DNA from: Amaranthus tricolor
Lineage: Eukaryota > Streptophyta > Magnoliopsida > Caryophyllales > Amaranthaceae
Assembly: GCF_026212465.1 (NCBI RefSeq)
Contig: NC_080047.1
Location: 40,387,922-40,451,921 of the forward strand
Direction of reading: 5' to 3'
DNA length: 64,000 bases
Shown here in pieces: positions 31,681 through 43,769 of the stretch. The notes below the pieces were generated by a model. That model was not told the DNA's origin and did no database searches. It saw nothing but the letters and a program-made list of their open reading frames with translations. Numbering within the stretch: position 1 is the stretch's first letter; each line of letters begins with the position of its first letter. A program made the translations under genes and the position numbers.

Positions 31681-31737
31681 CACTAAAATGACAGATATAA
31701 AACGACACACTAAAATGAGCTTAAACAGATATAAATT

Positions 31738-32152
31738 GGTGGGGCTGCTGGCTGCAATACAACCTGCAGAAGCTGCTGTGTCCACTGATGTGCTGACTGA
31801 TGGGGTGATTGCTGTTGGGTCTGCTGGTGTGCTGCTGCTGTGGGTGGTAGTCTGGTGCTGAGGGGGTTGCTGCTATGTCTGGTGGTGTTGTGGCTGTGCA
31901 GGGGTTGGATGGTGGTTCGTTGGATTGTTGTGGTTGCTAGTTTGTCTATTAGTCTAGGTGGGTGTTGGGTTGTTTTGTATCGTTTTTGTATTGAGATGGT
32001 GTTTTGATGTTGATGGTTTTTTGGTGTATGTTTGCGTTTGCACCTCAGCATAGTCCACTCCAATGTTGTTTGGTTGGCCTTGTCTCGGCTTTTACAGTGT
32101 TTTGTTTTTTCTTTTCCTTTTATTATATACATCGAAATTTTCAAAAAAAATC
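31738..32152 (+). mobile_element. Probable LINE 3' end with poly(A)
   Basis: A GT/TG-rich stretch unlike the AT-rich surroundings. It passes through CAGCATAGTCCACTCCAATG and ends in TTTTATTATATACATCG...AAAAAAAA, a layout common for plant L1-type 3' ends. There is no reverse transcriptase here, so the call rests on composition and tail. Confidence 0.4.
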
Positions 32153-34539
32153 TTTGAATCCAAGTTCATTAGCGAGAAATTAGAAGAACACTCAAGAAAC
32201 GCATACAACAAACAATCAATTAAACATAAGGAGTTAAATAGGCAAAAATACTTGACTCTTTAGAGTTAAGTGGATTTCTTCAGCAAATAAAATCACAAAC
32301 CTTACATACAAACATTAATCCATCAATAAACAAACAACACACCAAAAAGCCAAATTCAACGACAAAAATATCATCAAAAAACAAAAGTAAAACAAACCAG
32401 GAGAAAAGTCATTCAGAAACCTCCACCAAAATCATTAGAAACCACTATTGACAAATTTTCTTATCAAAAACAAAATGTTGATAAATTTTAAATTCGTTCT
32501 ACATACCTGAATGCCCTTGTTCAGGGATCATGCAAATATTAAATAAAACAACATCAGTATATTGTAATAGGAGTAAAAGAACAAAAAACAAAGTCGAACT
32601 GTCAAGATTTTCAAAGAACACAAAATCCCAATTTGTTGATCATCCCAAACTTAAAAATTTCCAAATAGATGTGAATCAGTGAATGCATTGCAATTTTGTG
32701 TATATACTTAAAGGTTCCAAAACACTAAAACATGGGCACTCTGAATATGTGTGACAATATAAATCAGCTACTTACTTTGGCAACCACAACAATATTGTAA
32801 TGACTCTTCATTGAGTATCTCCTTGTACATAGACCTCACTTAGGCTGCCAAATTTTACTTTGAATTTATCATCAAGTAGTATGTTTCTTGCTTGTACATC
32901 CCTGTTAAGTTATCAATGATAAGTCATGAACAGATCAATGGGATTATATGGCTATGTTGCATTATGATGCAAAAATGACAAACAAGGGAGATGAAAGATC
33001 CATTATTACCGGGGGTGGAGCAGAGGCAAATGTGCGATATTGGTTTGCTTCTTGTAATAAAAATGGTTATTGATTTAAGAAAGTGAACAACTGGTAATGG
33101 ATTTACTTTCTTGATTCTGTTTAGAATCTTAATTAATAGCAAAACAACCATGCTCAAGTACTATTTGTTACTCCTACAAGTGACTACAGCCCCATGACAT
33201 TGATGAAAAGAACAAAACAATATGAATCAATATAATCATTAGACAATAGTCCTCGACCACAAAACATATTGATGTAACAAAATGCAACATGAAAAAGGAA
33301 AATATGAAGAAAAGAATACGTTATTTTACCATAACTAAGCTAAAGTTTTCTAACATATCTTGTGGGAAGAAGTAATTTCAAAAATTGTATCTTCCATATC
33401 TAAAAGCATCACCAAGCTATGAAAATTAAAAATAAAGTTAACACTTCAATTAAATTTGGGCATTTGCAATTATGAATGAAATTTCATAAATATAGTGCAA
33501 GAAAATACAAACCAACATCAAAAAATCCACAAAAGGAAGAGCACAAAACCAATTTGTTGGAAGGTTAAGCTGCCAACACTCAACAACATGAGGTTCTTGC
33601 CTAGCAGAAACAAATACAAAGAAAATAATGGGATCTTAACAAGCAACAAGATTAAAAAAGCAATTAACTCACACCAAATCATCAACATTCAGAAGGAGCA
33701 ATATATTATGATCTAAAAATCACTCTAAATCACAAAAATAAAGCAAAATGAAACTCACATTTCAGCCTTCCAAAAACCTTTAATTAACCCTCCTCTACAA
33801 TAATGCCGCAACAAATACACGAAATAATTAAGCGCAACAACAGCTAACAAATGCTTAAAACATAACAAACCTACAAAAACTCATTATACTGAAAATGCAT
33901 ATGATCAACAATCATCAATCCAGGCAACCAAAAACCATATCAATCTCCTCTTTGTTGAATCCAAATGTCAAGTAATACTCAATATATATATATAATGAAG
34001 AACAAATCAGAGACCATAACAGTGATTCTTTAAAAATAAATTAGGGAATCATCTTTGTAATTGAGACCTTTATGAAGATTAACAACAGTGGGATGAATTT
34101 TAGAGGCAAAATAGGAGAGAAAGAGCTAAAATTTATGCAGATGCGATATATAGAAGGATGTTTGCTGCAATGAAGACCATATAATACCTTGACATTTTCA
34201 TCAGTATAAAACCCTTAAACTGTCCAACCTTAGCATGAAGGACCAATTTGGTCGTCATTACCTGATTTCGCTCAATAATTTCACAATCAGAACCTGAAAC
34301 GAACATCAAAGAAATGAGAAAGAACATCAGATTTTTAAGAGAGAACATAAAATGAGAGACAACAGAAAGAAATGGCAAAATTAGACGGCGAAAATGAGGA
34401 AGCAAATTGGAAACTCAACCTGATTTCATGAAGAAAAACGGTTTTAGGAATTAAAACATCAACATTTAGAATTAAAACATCTCGTAAACAATTAGCCTCT
34501 CAAGAGCAAGTAGAGCTGGTCTTGTCTAAAAAGAAAAAT
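32153..34539. other. Gene-poor sequence with minus-strand remnants
   Basis: No intact gene. A kinase scrap lies at 32,841-32,906. A 90-codon open frame at 34,133-34,405 (minus), with a hydrophobic start, matches nothing I know and is probably chance. Confidence 0.5.
32841..32906 (-). pseudogene. Receptor-kinase catalytic-loop fragment
   Basis: On the minus strand this reads NRDVQARNILLDDKFKVKFG, which matches the HRD catalytic loop and following strands of WAK-like receptor kinases (HRDV.T.NILLD..F.VKV). It then loses homology instead of giving the DFG motif. The His is replaced by Asn. Only this short piece is recognisable. Confidence 0.6.
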
Positions 34540-34637
34540 GTCAGCCTCCATATAAGCCTTCACATACAAATATATGAAGTAAAAACTTGTAAAAAAGACA
34601 AAACTGTCAATTCTTCTACCATTTCGTTGATTCAAAT
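34540..34637 (-). repeat. Inverted repeat partner B
   Basis: Reverse complement of 31,582-31,680, about 2.86 kb away. It may be a dispersed-repeat pair or the ends of a larger unit. Confidence 0.85.
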
Positions 34638-36968
34638 CCCTCAACAAAGCAACCAAAACAGGAAAAAATAGAAAAGTCACAAAATAACCTACTGTTTAAA
34701 TAAGAATTGGCGAAAGCTGAGCGAAATCATTCAGTCCAAATACATCAATATGCAACAAGTAAACCCAAAAATTAACCACATTCATCAATCACCCATAATT
34801 AACAAAACACCAAATTGGATAGAAATAAAACTGGGCAAATCAACAAGGTTGCCAATCTTCTTTACAGAAGCAGACCAAGAAAAGCTAAGACCCAAGAAAA
34901 ACAATGAAAAAAAAGGAACCCCAAAAGTTCCCAATCTGCACTTGGAAGATAAAACAAAAGCAGATTGAGAGACTAAAATTGTCCGCAAATTCATAAACAG
35001 GATTTTGCTTTAATTGTAGTTTTTCCTTCTACATTTCAAAACTCAAATTAACAAAAGAAAAAGAAAGAAATCATAACTACATACCCATTTTCACAGCAAA
35101 ACCTGCAAATGAACAATATTAAGTCTTTAAAAAAATTGGAATATCAATGTGTTGCAAAGGTATGAAGGATGTAAGGACTGTGGGTGTATGTTGGGGTGTC
35201 AATGTATTGTTGATGTGCCATTGGTGCAAAGAGCTGGTGGATGGGTTGGAATGGGATGTGATCTATTGAAGATGGTTGGTGTGTTATTTAACGTGAGCAT
35301 GTGGACACCATTATTGATGGATTGCTAAGTTGTTTAAACGGGTAGTGGTTGAGCAGTATATGACTATTGTGGACGTTGCTGTTATGATGAGATCGAAAAA
35401 ATAATCAAACAAATATATACTTTGGCATTGCCATAAACTCACTTGATGTTTTCATAAAACCCAAATGAGCAGATAAGAAAAAGACCAAGTATATGCTTAT
35501 AATTTATAAGCTTGCAGAAACTACATTTCATAAACTAAATGACAAACGTTATCCTAAATTAATAAACCACTTACAATTCCCCAAAAATAAAAGAAAATTC
35601 CATCACAAAATTGAAACTTCATAGTTGATAAGAGATGAGAAATCACTAATCATCCATGAAAAATGGTAACCTCCTCCCTCCAAAAACTGAAAATTGACTT
35701 TCTTTATATATACTGCAAGTAGGAGAATCGAAGAGAAAAACGGAAGGCAGCAGGTCATAGCTTGGTCGAAGCTGAGATGAGTTTCGGTCGAAGCTTCATT
35801 CGGCCAACATCAGAGACTTGGGTGCAGCAGCATTTTAACCGAATTGCATCCGTCTCGGTCAAAGTTAGTTAGTCTCGACCGAAATGTGTTAGTCTCGACC
35901 GAACTTAACTCAAAGAAGGTATCATATCATTTTGTACAGCCAAGCTTCGACCGAAATTAAGGGATAGATTTCCATAGCTAAGCAAGGAAAAAAAAATAGT
36001 AGAAGAGTCCAACTAATTCCTTTAGCTTAGATTAAAATAAACCTCTCATTTGATTCAAATTGTGCAAATCACAAAAAAAGTCAAGACACCAGATATTCAG
36101 AGCCTAAGGCACTCTAGTGCATTGTTATCTATTTTCGCAAAAACACAATTTTCTTGACCAATCAGCTAAAACATAGGAGTGCAATGATGGGTAGTAGCTT
36201 TGTAGGTGCTAGCATTTACTATCAAACTGTAATAAATATAGTAAGGTTGACAATTTAGTTCGGTTTGATTTGTAGTTTAGACCAAATACTAAAATTACGA
36301 TTTTATTTGGTTTGATATGCGGTTTAGACCAATTTTAATTAGTTCTATAATCATCAAGAATTAGCTTCACCACATTCAAAATTATAGACAGTGTGAACTG
36401 ACCCCAATGATCATGTTGAATAATGATTAATAAGTAAAATCATGCAAAGGCCAGATATTGGTATCCCCACCAATTAGCATCATCATTTACAAACAAAATT
36501 AAATTTTTACCAAAAAAAATGCAATAACTTAAGTATTTAGCACAACTACAGTCTACAAGGCTACTTAACAGTGTTCCTTTCATGGCTTGAAGCCTCAAAA
36601 TATTATCTGAACCGATATTAGACAAACCTAATAAATTAGAAGTATATCTTTGATTGTTTGTTTAACCATTTAAAGTGACTATATATATTCTGTTTGAATT
36701 CCCCTTCAACATTCTACATAGAAAGTAATAGTATATAAACAACAAATATCATGAAATGAAATTAACCTTTACATTAGAACCCCTAACACATGAAAATTAA
36801 ACTTGAGCAGAAAAAAAAATCAATATATATTGGAAATAGATGAAACTTGCTGACCTTTTTATATAGTTTATGATTTATGATATATCCATGCAAAGTAGCT
36901 ATAAAAAGATTGATTCCAACTAAGTTAGTCAGGTTAAGTCGTTCAAGATCTTCTTTGGTAGATAACTT
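34638..36968. other. Gene-poor sequence
   Basis: No gene recognised. A GT-rich stretch at 35,165-35,400 resembles in composition the LINE-like segment at 31.7 kb. A TCGGTCGAA-rich stretch is listed separately. Confidence 0.5.
35745..35960. repeat. TCGGTCGAA / TTCGACCGA motif cluster
   Basis: GGTCGAAGC, CTCGACCGAA and CTTCGACCGAAA recur in both orientations. The style matches the CGCTCGGTCGAGCG cluster at 38.75-38.9 kb, so both are probably parts of related dispersed elements, perhaps LTRs. Confidence 0.5.
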
Positions 36969-37013
36969 TCAATCATCATACATAGTTGTCTCAGGATTCT
37001 CTTCCCGCTCTTC
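36969..37013 (-). other. Possible last coding exon, unassigned
   Basis: After an acceptor-like TTTGCAG, the minus strand reads EEREENPETTMYDD and TGA, a neat 15-codon terminal exon. I do not recognise the gene, and no neighbouring exon was found. Confidence 0.3.
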
Positions 37014-37657
37014 CTGCAAAGTTAATGTAAAACGCAGTTAAAGATTATCAAGGAATGTATTTATATTTAAAAGGAACACCACAAAACAACTCAAGGAACA
37101 CTGATCAATTTATAGAAGGATCAAAACTATTGCTACTTACTAAAAAGGACTACCTAGGTATATAGTTTGACCATAGCACAGAAAGTACCTTTTCTCATCA
37201 ATAGATCTGGACTTTCTGCAAGTCAATTTATCAAGCTTTGATTTTAGGCTACATAAATTTGTTGCAGATAGCTTCATCTAATCCCTATTTCTAGATTTCT
37301 ATGTATGCTAGCATATTCCATGATCATTCTGGACTTCTTAGTCGTGCTATGTCTATCATGTTTGATAGTAGCCTTCTCCTTGGATTTTGACTTTCCTTTT
37401 TTTTTTTTATGTTTTTTTAGTGCTGAGTTGAAGCTTGCTTTTATTGGGATTAAGACTTCGACATGGTTGAGACTTCTCATGTACTTTTGTTACTTATTTT
37501 GGTTCCCGTTTTCAAAATTATGAAGGTGTCAACATCTGCCTGCCCTTCTCAAGATCTATTTTCCCTTAAACTTTTCTGATTTCCTTAGTTTCAGAAAATT
37601 GTCCTGATGAGTTCTTAGCGATTAGTGCATACAAGATAAATTGGTAAGAAAAGAAGC

Positions 37658-37900
37658 ATGCCCCTGGATGCAGATGTGTGTGATGTGCAAAAGGAATGGG
37701 ATGAGGCTTTGTGCTACATCTGCATAGACCATCCCCATAATGTTGTTCTACTTCTGTGTACCTCACATTCCAAAGGATGTAGATCTTATATCTGTGATAA
37801 TACTCAACAAGTGGCGGGCAGTTCTGCTGCCACTACTGTGCTTGCACACCACAAGGAATATCTAAAATCAATAAAACCACATCACAATCAATTACATTGA
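37658..37900 (+). pseudogene. DUF1644 protein fragment
   Basis: Residues CDVQKEWDEALCYICIDHPHN and VVLLLCTSHSKGCRSYICD match the conserved cysteine-rich start of plant DUF1644 proteins (usual form EWE.A.CP.CM.HPHNAVLLLCSSH.KGCRPYMCDTS). An acceptor-like TTTCAG lies at about 37,593. Homology stops after ICD, where the normal protein continues with SYRHSNCLD, so this is an isolated exon end. Two of the cysteine-region residues differ from the usual pattern (CYIC for CPVC is conservative in Cys spacing). Confidence 0.7.
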
Positions 37901-38379
37901 TAATTGCATCCCAACAACCTTAACTTAATATGGGAAATTCAATCAGTAAACATCAATATCATACAACATACGCATGTAAACTCAACATCCAGATCTAATA
38001 GATATGCATGCATTAAATACTTCCCCTGCCAATTTAACATATTATTGCAGCCCATCATAATTGAATAAAAATCAAGAAAATATCATCAAATTAATAAGAA
38101 AAACAATTTAAAATCAAAAATCAACCTTAATAATTCAATAATCGACCTATAAATGATTCAGATTCTTTTTTAAGTCTTAATTAATTAACTGTTGATGTTT
38201 ATGGTTTATTGATTTTTTTGTTATTTTTATGGAATGGGATGTTAAGGTTACCCTTCACCAGATCAGAATTACCTATTTATCAAAACAAAGTTGTTCAGCA
38301 GCTAATTGGCCTATATAAAGAGCTTTATCAAAAATGAGAACGTTTTCCAAAACCGATACGATGCTAAGAACAATACAAA
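37901..38379. other. AT-rich, nothing recognised
   Basis: Low-complexity intergenic sequence without supported features. Confidence 0.5.
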
Positions 38380-38960
38380 CAACAATGAACAAAACAACGT
38401 TTGACAATGTAAGCTAATCAAAAAGACACAAGGATTTGAGGAGGTTCACCCAATGATGGCTACGTCCTCCGTGGTGTGTAGTTTCTGTTTATTATATCAA
38501 GAATGAGTATAAACAACACTTCTCAAAGAAGAATTACAATTGAGTAAGAGATATAAACAAAAGGCTATGTGTTTGGCTTAGGGGTTGTGTTTGATGTATT
38601 TGATGTGTGAGTATGAGAGCTCTATATATAGTACTAGGTACATGAATATCAATAGCTCACTTGAATATATAGTTAATATTGAGTAATGAATAATATGAAA
38701 TAACTCCAAGAACTTGAAAGGTCGAAAACTAGCCTCCCATGCATGTCAGAACATCCGCTCGACCGAAACAGGGAGCTCGCTCGGTCGAGCGGCTCGGTCG
38801 AGCGAGAATCAGCAGCATTCTGGAGCATTCTGTCTGACCGCTCGACCTACCAAAATAACTCGCTCGGTCGAGCGGGTAGGTCGAGCGACCTTTCTGATCC
38901 TTCTATCAGAATTCGATCGAGCTACCATAAATCAAGTCCCTTCTTCTTCATTAATCTTCA
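38380..38960. repeat. LTR-like repeat with CGCTCGGTCGAGCG palindromes
   Basis: Contains GAGGAGGTTCACCCAATG and TACGTCCTCCGTGG, a TATA-like CTCTATATATAG near 38,620, and then several near-palindromes CGCTCGGTCGAGCG (38,773-38,885). The order resembles the control region of an LTR, but no TG...CA ends or target duplication could be fixed. Confidence 0.45.
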
Positions 38961-39116
38961 TTAACACCCATAATTCATCATGAATACTCACCACATAATT
39001 ACATCCATTTACATTCCACAAACCAAGAGTCACAAACATGATTACACACATTAACTTGTGCACTCAAGTCACACATACCATACATAACAAAAAAGGTAAA
39101 GAAGCAAGTTGGAAAC

Positions 39117-39155
39117 CTTTGGATCATCGGGAGGATCATACTGGACAATCCAATC
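39117..39155 (-). pseudogene. DEAD-box RNA helicase exon fragment
   Basis: A 13-codon piece bounded by TGTAG and GTTTCC reads DWIVQYDPPDDPK, the signature of the helicase C-terminal domain just before the HRxGRxxR motif in RH18/DDX55-type helicases. No other helicase exon was found nearby. Confidence 0.6.
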
Positions 39156-39533
39156 CTACAACAAATTCAAGAAAAAGAACAGATCAATCAACTGTAAAAG
39201 CTGTTGTTAAACTGTTAAACTTGAAACCACCTATAAACAAATGAAGTCACACAACATTTTCCATCTTATTAACCTTCAAGTAATTAATAATTGCAAATTA
39301 CAATTGATTCTATATTTCTGTGTAAATTAATTTATAGGAGTATTAATCTGAATGTTGCCTTGTTCAAAAAATCAAAAATCAAACAATATTCAAGCCACAA
39401 ACACAGAGTTGTGTATAGCATAAAGGGGCAGAAACTCATCTAGAGTTTAACATTGTAATAAATAGCAAAAGAAGATAGTGATCAAGAAGCGCCCATCAAA
39501 AAATTTGTTGCCTTTGTTGAGATGCTGATCTGA

Positions 39534-39840
39534 TTACTGAGATGGACCAAAAATTTGTTTGCGAAGAGCGCACGCATCATCTTGTGGAAGACGAGCATAT
39601 TTATTATTTACTCGGGCTACGTACCGGAACAATTGAGGATCATCCATGTCCCTTTCAATGTAATCTCTTGTAATCAAATCCTCTATCCTCTTCTTGATTA
39701 GCTTAAAAACAGGCTGAAAAAAGAGACGGTGAAAGAACATCAAATCAAATATCAAATAAAGATTAAATAGCCGAAAAGAAACAGCAAGATCACATACCTT
39801 GAAACTGCGAGTTAGCTGCTCAACACACTCGGCGACCAAT
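39534..39840 (-). pseudogene. Cullin (CUL1-type) C-terminal exons
   Basis: Two adjacent exons on the minus strand: 39,840-39,798 reading [14 protein letters not shown] and, after an intron with GT/AG borders, 39,713-39,534 beginning [20 protein letters not shown] and [13 protein letters not shown]. This is the winged-helix end of CUL1, where the [11 protein letters not shown] region follows the neddylation lysine-containing segment. A normal CUL1 ends at YLA; here the reading continues 26 residues past YVA because the stop is lost. All upstream cullin exons are missing, so it cannot make a ubiquitin-ligase scaffold. Confidence 0.82.
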
Positions 39841-40204
39841 TACTGATACCCCAACACCTTCCTACTTTTCATTATTTTCATTTGTTGATTGTTACTTATA
39901 TGGTTATACCAGTTGATGGCAGTGTATTCATTTTCTGATTATTACTCATACAAGTTAATAGCTATGTAGTTGCACAATAAGTTGCTATCAAGCTCCAAAG
40001 ATGGAACAAAGAGAGAGACCATCCCATTAACATATAGGGTGAGGAAATTACATTAATTAAATTGAGTTTACAATAGACGAAATAATAGTAAAGTCACATG
40101 AATATTAATGGCATAAAAAGTCTTTACACAATACCAGTTAAGGTCGTTAATAACATTTACCTTAAAGCTATTACAACGACTGAGGATAAAAATTGTATTT
40201 CCAA
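39841..40204. other. Intergenic, nothing recognised
   Basis: AT-rich sequence between the cullin and KEN relics. Confidence 0.5.
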
Positions 40205-40600
40205 GTAATTAGAATTTGGTGATATAAGGGATTTGGGATAACTATAAAATATCCATACATTTGTCATAGCTATAAAATATATTCACATTTGTCAGAATAT
40301 AAGAATCAATCAAACAAACAGGTTCAAAAAAATCACTCAGACTAAATATTAGGATAAATTAAAAAGTAGTTGTCGATTAAGAGTTTAAGAACGTGTGGAA
40401 AATGCACATCCCACCATATATGTTCAGGAAGAAAATTCACTAAATATCTCGGATAACTTCAATTCAACTTGTCAGAGTTCTAAATAATATCCTCCCGAGG
40501 CCAAATATCAGCATGTTTACCTTATTGGCATCGCTATACTTGATAGAATCGCTAATGTTTTAGACAGTTGAATATCTCAAAATGTAATATTTTCTGACAA
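40205..40600 (-). pseudogene. KEN gene relic, 3' part only
   Basis: Diverged match to the 3' flank and last ~60 codons of the KEN family: complement of TTAAGAACGTGTGG...CACATCCCACCATATATGTTCAG and of TCAGAGTTCTAAATAATATCCTCC. An internal deletion removes the region around the RN..HHY motif. It is older than the copies at 9.8-18.6 kb, judging by substitutions and indels. Confidence 0.75.
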
Positions 40601-41034
40601 AACATCAGAAATTGATGCAATCATGAAACTTTTAATGTTGGTGTATAAAAACCAAACTGAATTTCATTAAATCAATTTTCAAGAACATGTTGGGGACGTC
40701 TTATATTTGATGATAAGTAGATGCACGCATAAAATTTTACAAGCTCAATAGAGTGAGAAATTCTGACACTCTGTTATACTTTGTTTAAGCTAATATGACA
40801 ATTAACAAATGGATCATAGCATCAGTGTTTTCTTGTGTTTCAGAATCTCAGACAATTAAAAAAAACATAAAATACTTGCCGCCAATAAATGATATGAATA
40901 TATATACAACAAAACTACCAATGCAAATCTACAAAGAATAACAAATTATTAGCTATGCAAGAGAATCACCCAAAACATTAAACGATAATGACAAATGTTT
41001 ATAGAATAAGAAATACAAGGACTTAAGAGCCCGG
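40601..41034. other. Intergenic, nothing recognised
   Basis: AT-rich sequence without supported features. Confidence 0.5.
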
Positions 41035-42245
41035 TAGTCAGCACTCACAACTTCTTCCACTTAACGAGGAGTTACTATACTTGGCATCTGCGAGTTGGTA
41101 AGACCCAGCAATGATGTCCATTATAAGACTGTCAGTAGAGACATCAACACTGATGGATCAATCCCAGAATCCATCAACCCTCTAGCTCTTTCAAATGTCT
41201 CTGCACTATTGGATGACATAGCCAACTCCAAGACTTCCTGTAGTTAATCATCTGAAATAACTCCCACTTGTAGCATGAAACGTCAACAAAAATAAAGAAA
41301 TAAATAAATAAACCTTAAATTCAAAAGAACCCTCATGCCTTGATTCTGGTCTGATATATAGTCATATTGAAAAAACACCTCATGTACCCTAGCTATTAGA
41401 CGTATAGTTTTAAAAGATAATGCAGACAAATCAGTAAGGAATGCAAGACAGTAAACTTACAAGTTCATTTACATGAGCAGTGGTAATTCGTTTCCCAAGC
41501 AAACTCAACTGGTCTAGCATAGTTTCTGCATCTCGAAGTGAGCCATCAGCTTTTAAAGCAATCAAATCCAAGGCATCAGAATCAACCTCGAGATTCTCTT
41601 CAGCTGCTATATTTCTTAGTCTACTAACAATATCACCATCTTTAATTTTGTTGAAGAGATACTTCTTACATCATGACAGCACAGTGCGTGGTACATTTTC
41701 AAGATCAGTAGTAACAAATATGAATACAACTCGAGGCAGTGGGTCTTCAAGAAACTTCAGAAACACTGACCAAGTCTTAGATGGGAGCATGTGGGATTCA
41801 TCAATTAACAAAATTTTGTACCGTTGGGAAGCTGATGAGGGTGTAGCCAACAAGCTTTTCAAAATATGTCGCACTCGGTCAACAGCCTTTTTATTTGAGC
41901 CATCAACCTCCACTAAACCCTTACTCCTGCCAGAGATATAATCAGAACAATCCCTAAAGATTCCACAGGGTTTTGTTCCTTCAGTGGCCAAACAGTTCAA
42001 TGCAGCTGCAAATATTTTTGCTGATGATGTTTTTCCAGTTCCACGAGGACCTTGGAACAGATAAACAGGGGCAAGTCTTCCCTTTGATATAAAATTCATA
42101 CGGGACTGGACTACAATATTTTGCCCAATCAACTCATCCAAAAAGATAGACCGATATCTCTGACTTAAGCTCCTAATATTTTCTGTTGAGCTTTCCTCTT
42201 CACCTTCCCCACTGGCACCACAACTAACAGCAGCAAGTCACCAGC
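41035..42245 (-). pseudogene. STICHEL-like (DnaX-type AAA+ ATPase) fragment
   Basis: On the minus strand, ENIRSLSQRYR (about 42,180-42,150) leads into DELIGQNIVVQSRMN and VYLFQGPRGTGKTSSAKIF (Walker A GPRGTGKT). Then come KPCGIFRDC and YKILLIDESHMLPSKTW (Walker B with DES for the usual DEC/DEA) and VVFIFVTTDLENVPRTVLS. At 41,673-41,671 a TGA replaces the usual Arg (S*CKKYLFNKIKDGDIV). The exon continues to VNEL and a GTAAGT donor at about 41,461. A second exon (41,274-41,035) carries VLELAMSSNSAETFERARGL and MDSGIDPSVLM with a stop after SDD. Plant STICHEL proteins control trichome branching; this copy lacks most N- and C-terminal parts. Confidence 0.88.
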
Positions 42246-42410
42246 AGAAAAACACCTGCTGCTGCACAACCAAACATCAACAACGCAACAACACCAGAAA
42301 ACACCACCCTTCCCAAGCTGTCTGCTGCACTCTAACACAGCAGCAGCAGCAGCAACAAGCACCAAACTAAAACCAACAGTAGCTGCACACACAACCTACA
42401 CCAGAAAGTA
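42190..42410. repeat. CAG/CTG-rich stretch abutting the STICHEL fragment
   Basis: Rich in CAGCAGCAG and CACCACC-like words, unlike its surroundings, and similar in composition to the LINE-like segment at 31.7 kb on the opposite strand. It appears to interrupt the STICHEL exon. Confidence 0.35.
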
Positions 42411-43548
42411 CTATAAATCATTATCTTTGATAAGACATGATTTATGAAACAGGAAGCGAGTTGCTGGCATACTGCCATATAAAAGTCGATCAACTCTTCA
42501 AATCTAGTGTAGAACTAATAAATCAGAACACTGTTGAGCAAAATGTTTTGATCATTGGAGGATCATGAATCGATTTAGAATAGATCGCATTCTCAATTCT
42601 TACTGAAGTTGTCAAAGGAAATATCATTACTAGCCTCAAACTAATGAGTAACTAAAGCTAAGTAACTAACACTGGATGACCAAGATGATCAATTTAATCT
42701 ATGGTGTTGGTACCTGAGGAGTTTGCATTTCCCAAAGAGTTTTCACAACAAGAGCGGACATCAAAGGAAATTGATCATCACAATTCACCAACCAGTTAAG
42801 AGTGTGTTAAATCTGTTGTTGTTGATTGCTGAACTGAAGGAATATTGGGCAAGTGACTTGTAATAGCTCTAATCATCAAAGGGTCTTCTAAATTAAGACT
42901 GTCTGCTATTTACATCAATACGGAAAGTCACTGGATATCAATAAAGAATGCAAACAGAACTACAAATGTCAAAGAATAGTTTTAGGCATAAGAAATGTCC
43001 AGGGTTATTAGTTCTGATGAGAAATAATTTGAAACAACATTCTTGCTTCAGAATTCCAGATCTAGCATCAAAATTAAATACAGTGGATTCTATCAAGGAC
43101 GTGCATGAAAAGAAAAGGCTAGTCACATAATCACTTGATAACCTGCAAAAAAACAATTTTAGAGCATGATCAATTTTTGACGATCCTGAGTTCATTGAAA
43201 TTTCACTTGTACTGTAATAGATTGATCCAGGTGTAGGGAGAATATAAGGAATGTAAATAAAAATTTGTTACGAGGTAGCTTGGGAATAAATTTCCAGGTA
43301 GTCAGAGTAGAGAGGGAGGTAAAGGAAGCAGATGATCTATATATAGAGGAGATCAGTGAGATTTTTTCTTTGCTATAGCTTGTAGTTGGGAATGTCCAGC
43401 CACTCGGAGGCATGGAACTCTAGGATTGCATGCTAAATTTATGTATTGAATTACATCAGCACTACAATTAACTTTCATCAAAAATTCAATCTATCATTTG
43501 AAGTTATGATGATCATTACAGATATTTTCCAGCAAGGCTATAACTTAC
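42411..43548. other. Intergenic, nothing recognised
   Basis: AT-rich sequence; short open frames only, none with recognisable motifs. Confidence 0.5.
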
Positions 43549-43617
43549 CTCCTTGATTGTAGCTTTGACAGGCACACCAAATACAGCTGCCCCATGCAGC
43601 CAGCCATCTTTAAGAAC
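43549..43617 (-). other. Possible internal exon, unassigned
   Basis: Flanked by TTTGTAG and GTAAGT on the minus strand, it gives 23 codons: VLKDGWLHGAAVFGVPVKAT and IKE. The splice borders and open phase suggest a real exon of a gene I cannot name. Confidence 0.35.
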
Positions 43618-43769
43618 CTACAAATAGAAATTTTAACAATTAAAGGTATCTCAGCAGAAATCTAAACTGCCACAACCATTAAATAAGTATAAAAATGACA
43701 AAAGAGAAGCGAGTATGTTCATTTGGTTAAATTGAAGAAAAAACACAATAGGGAGAGATTGCTTACAAA

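Noticed and set aside
31710..32144. 144-codon minus-strand frame rich in Gln, His and Thr
   Set aside because: It is antisense to a GT-rich LINE-like 3' end; no domain is recognisable.
42165..42392. 75-codon minus-strand frame rich in Val, Leu and Ala
   Set aside because: It is in the wrong frame relative to the STICHEL exon and derives from a CAG-rich stretch.
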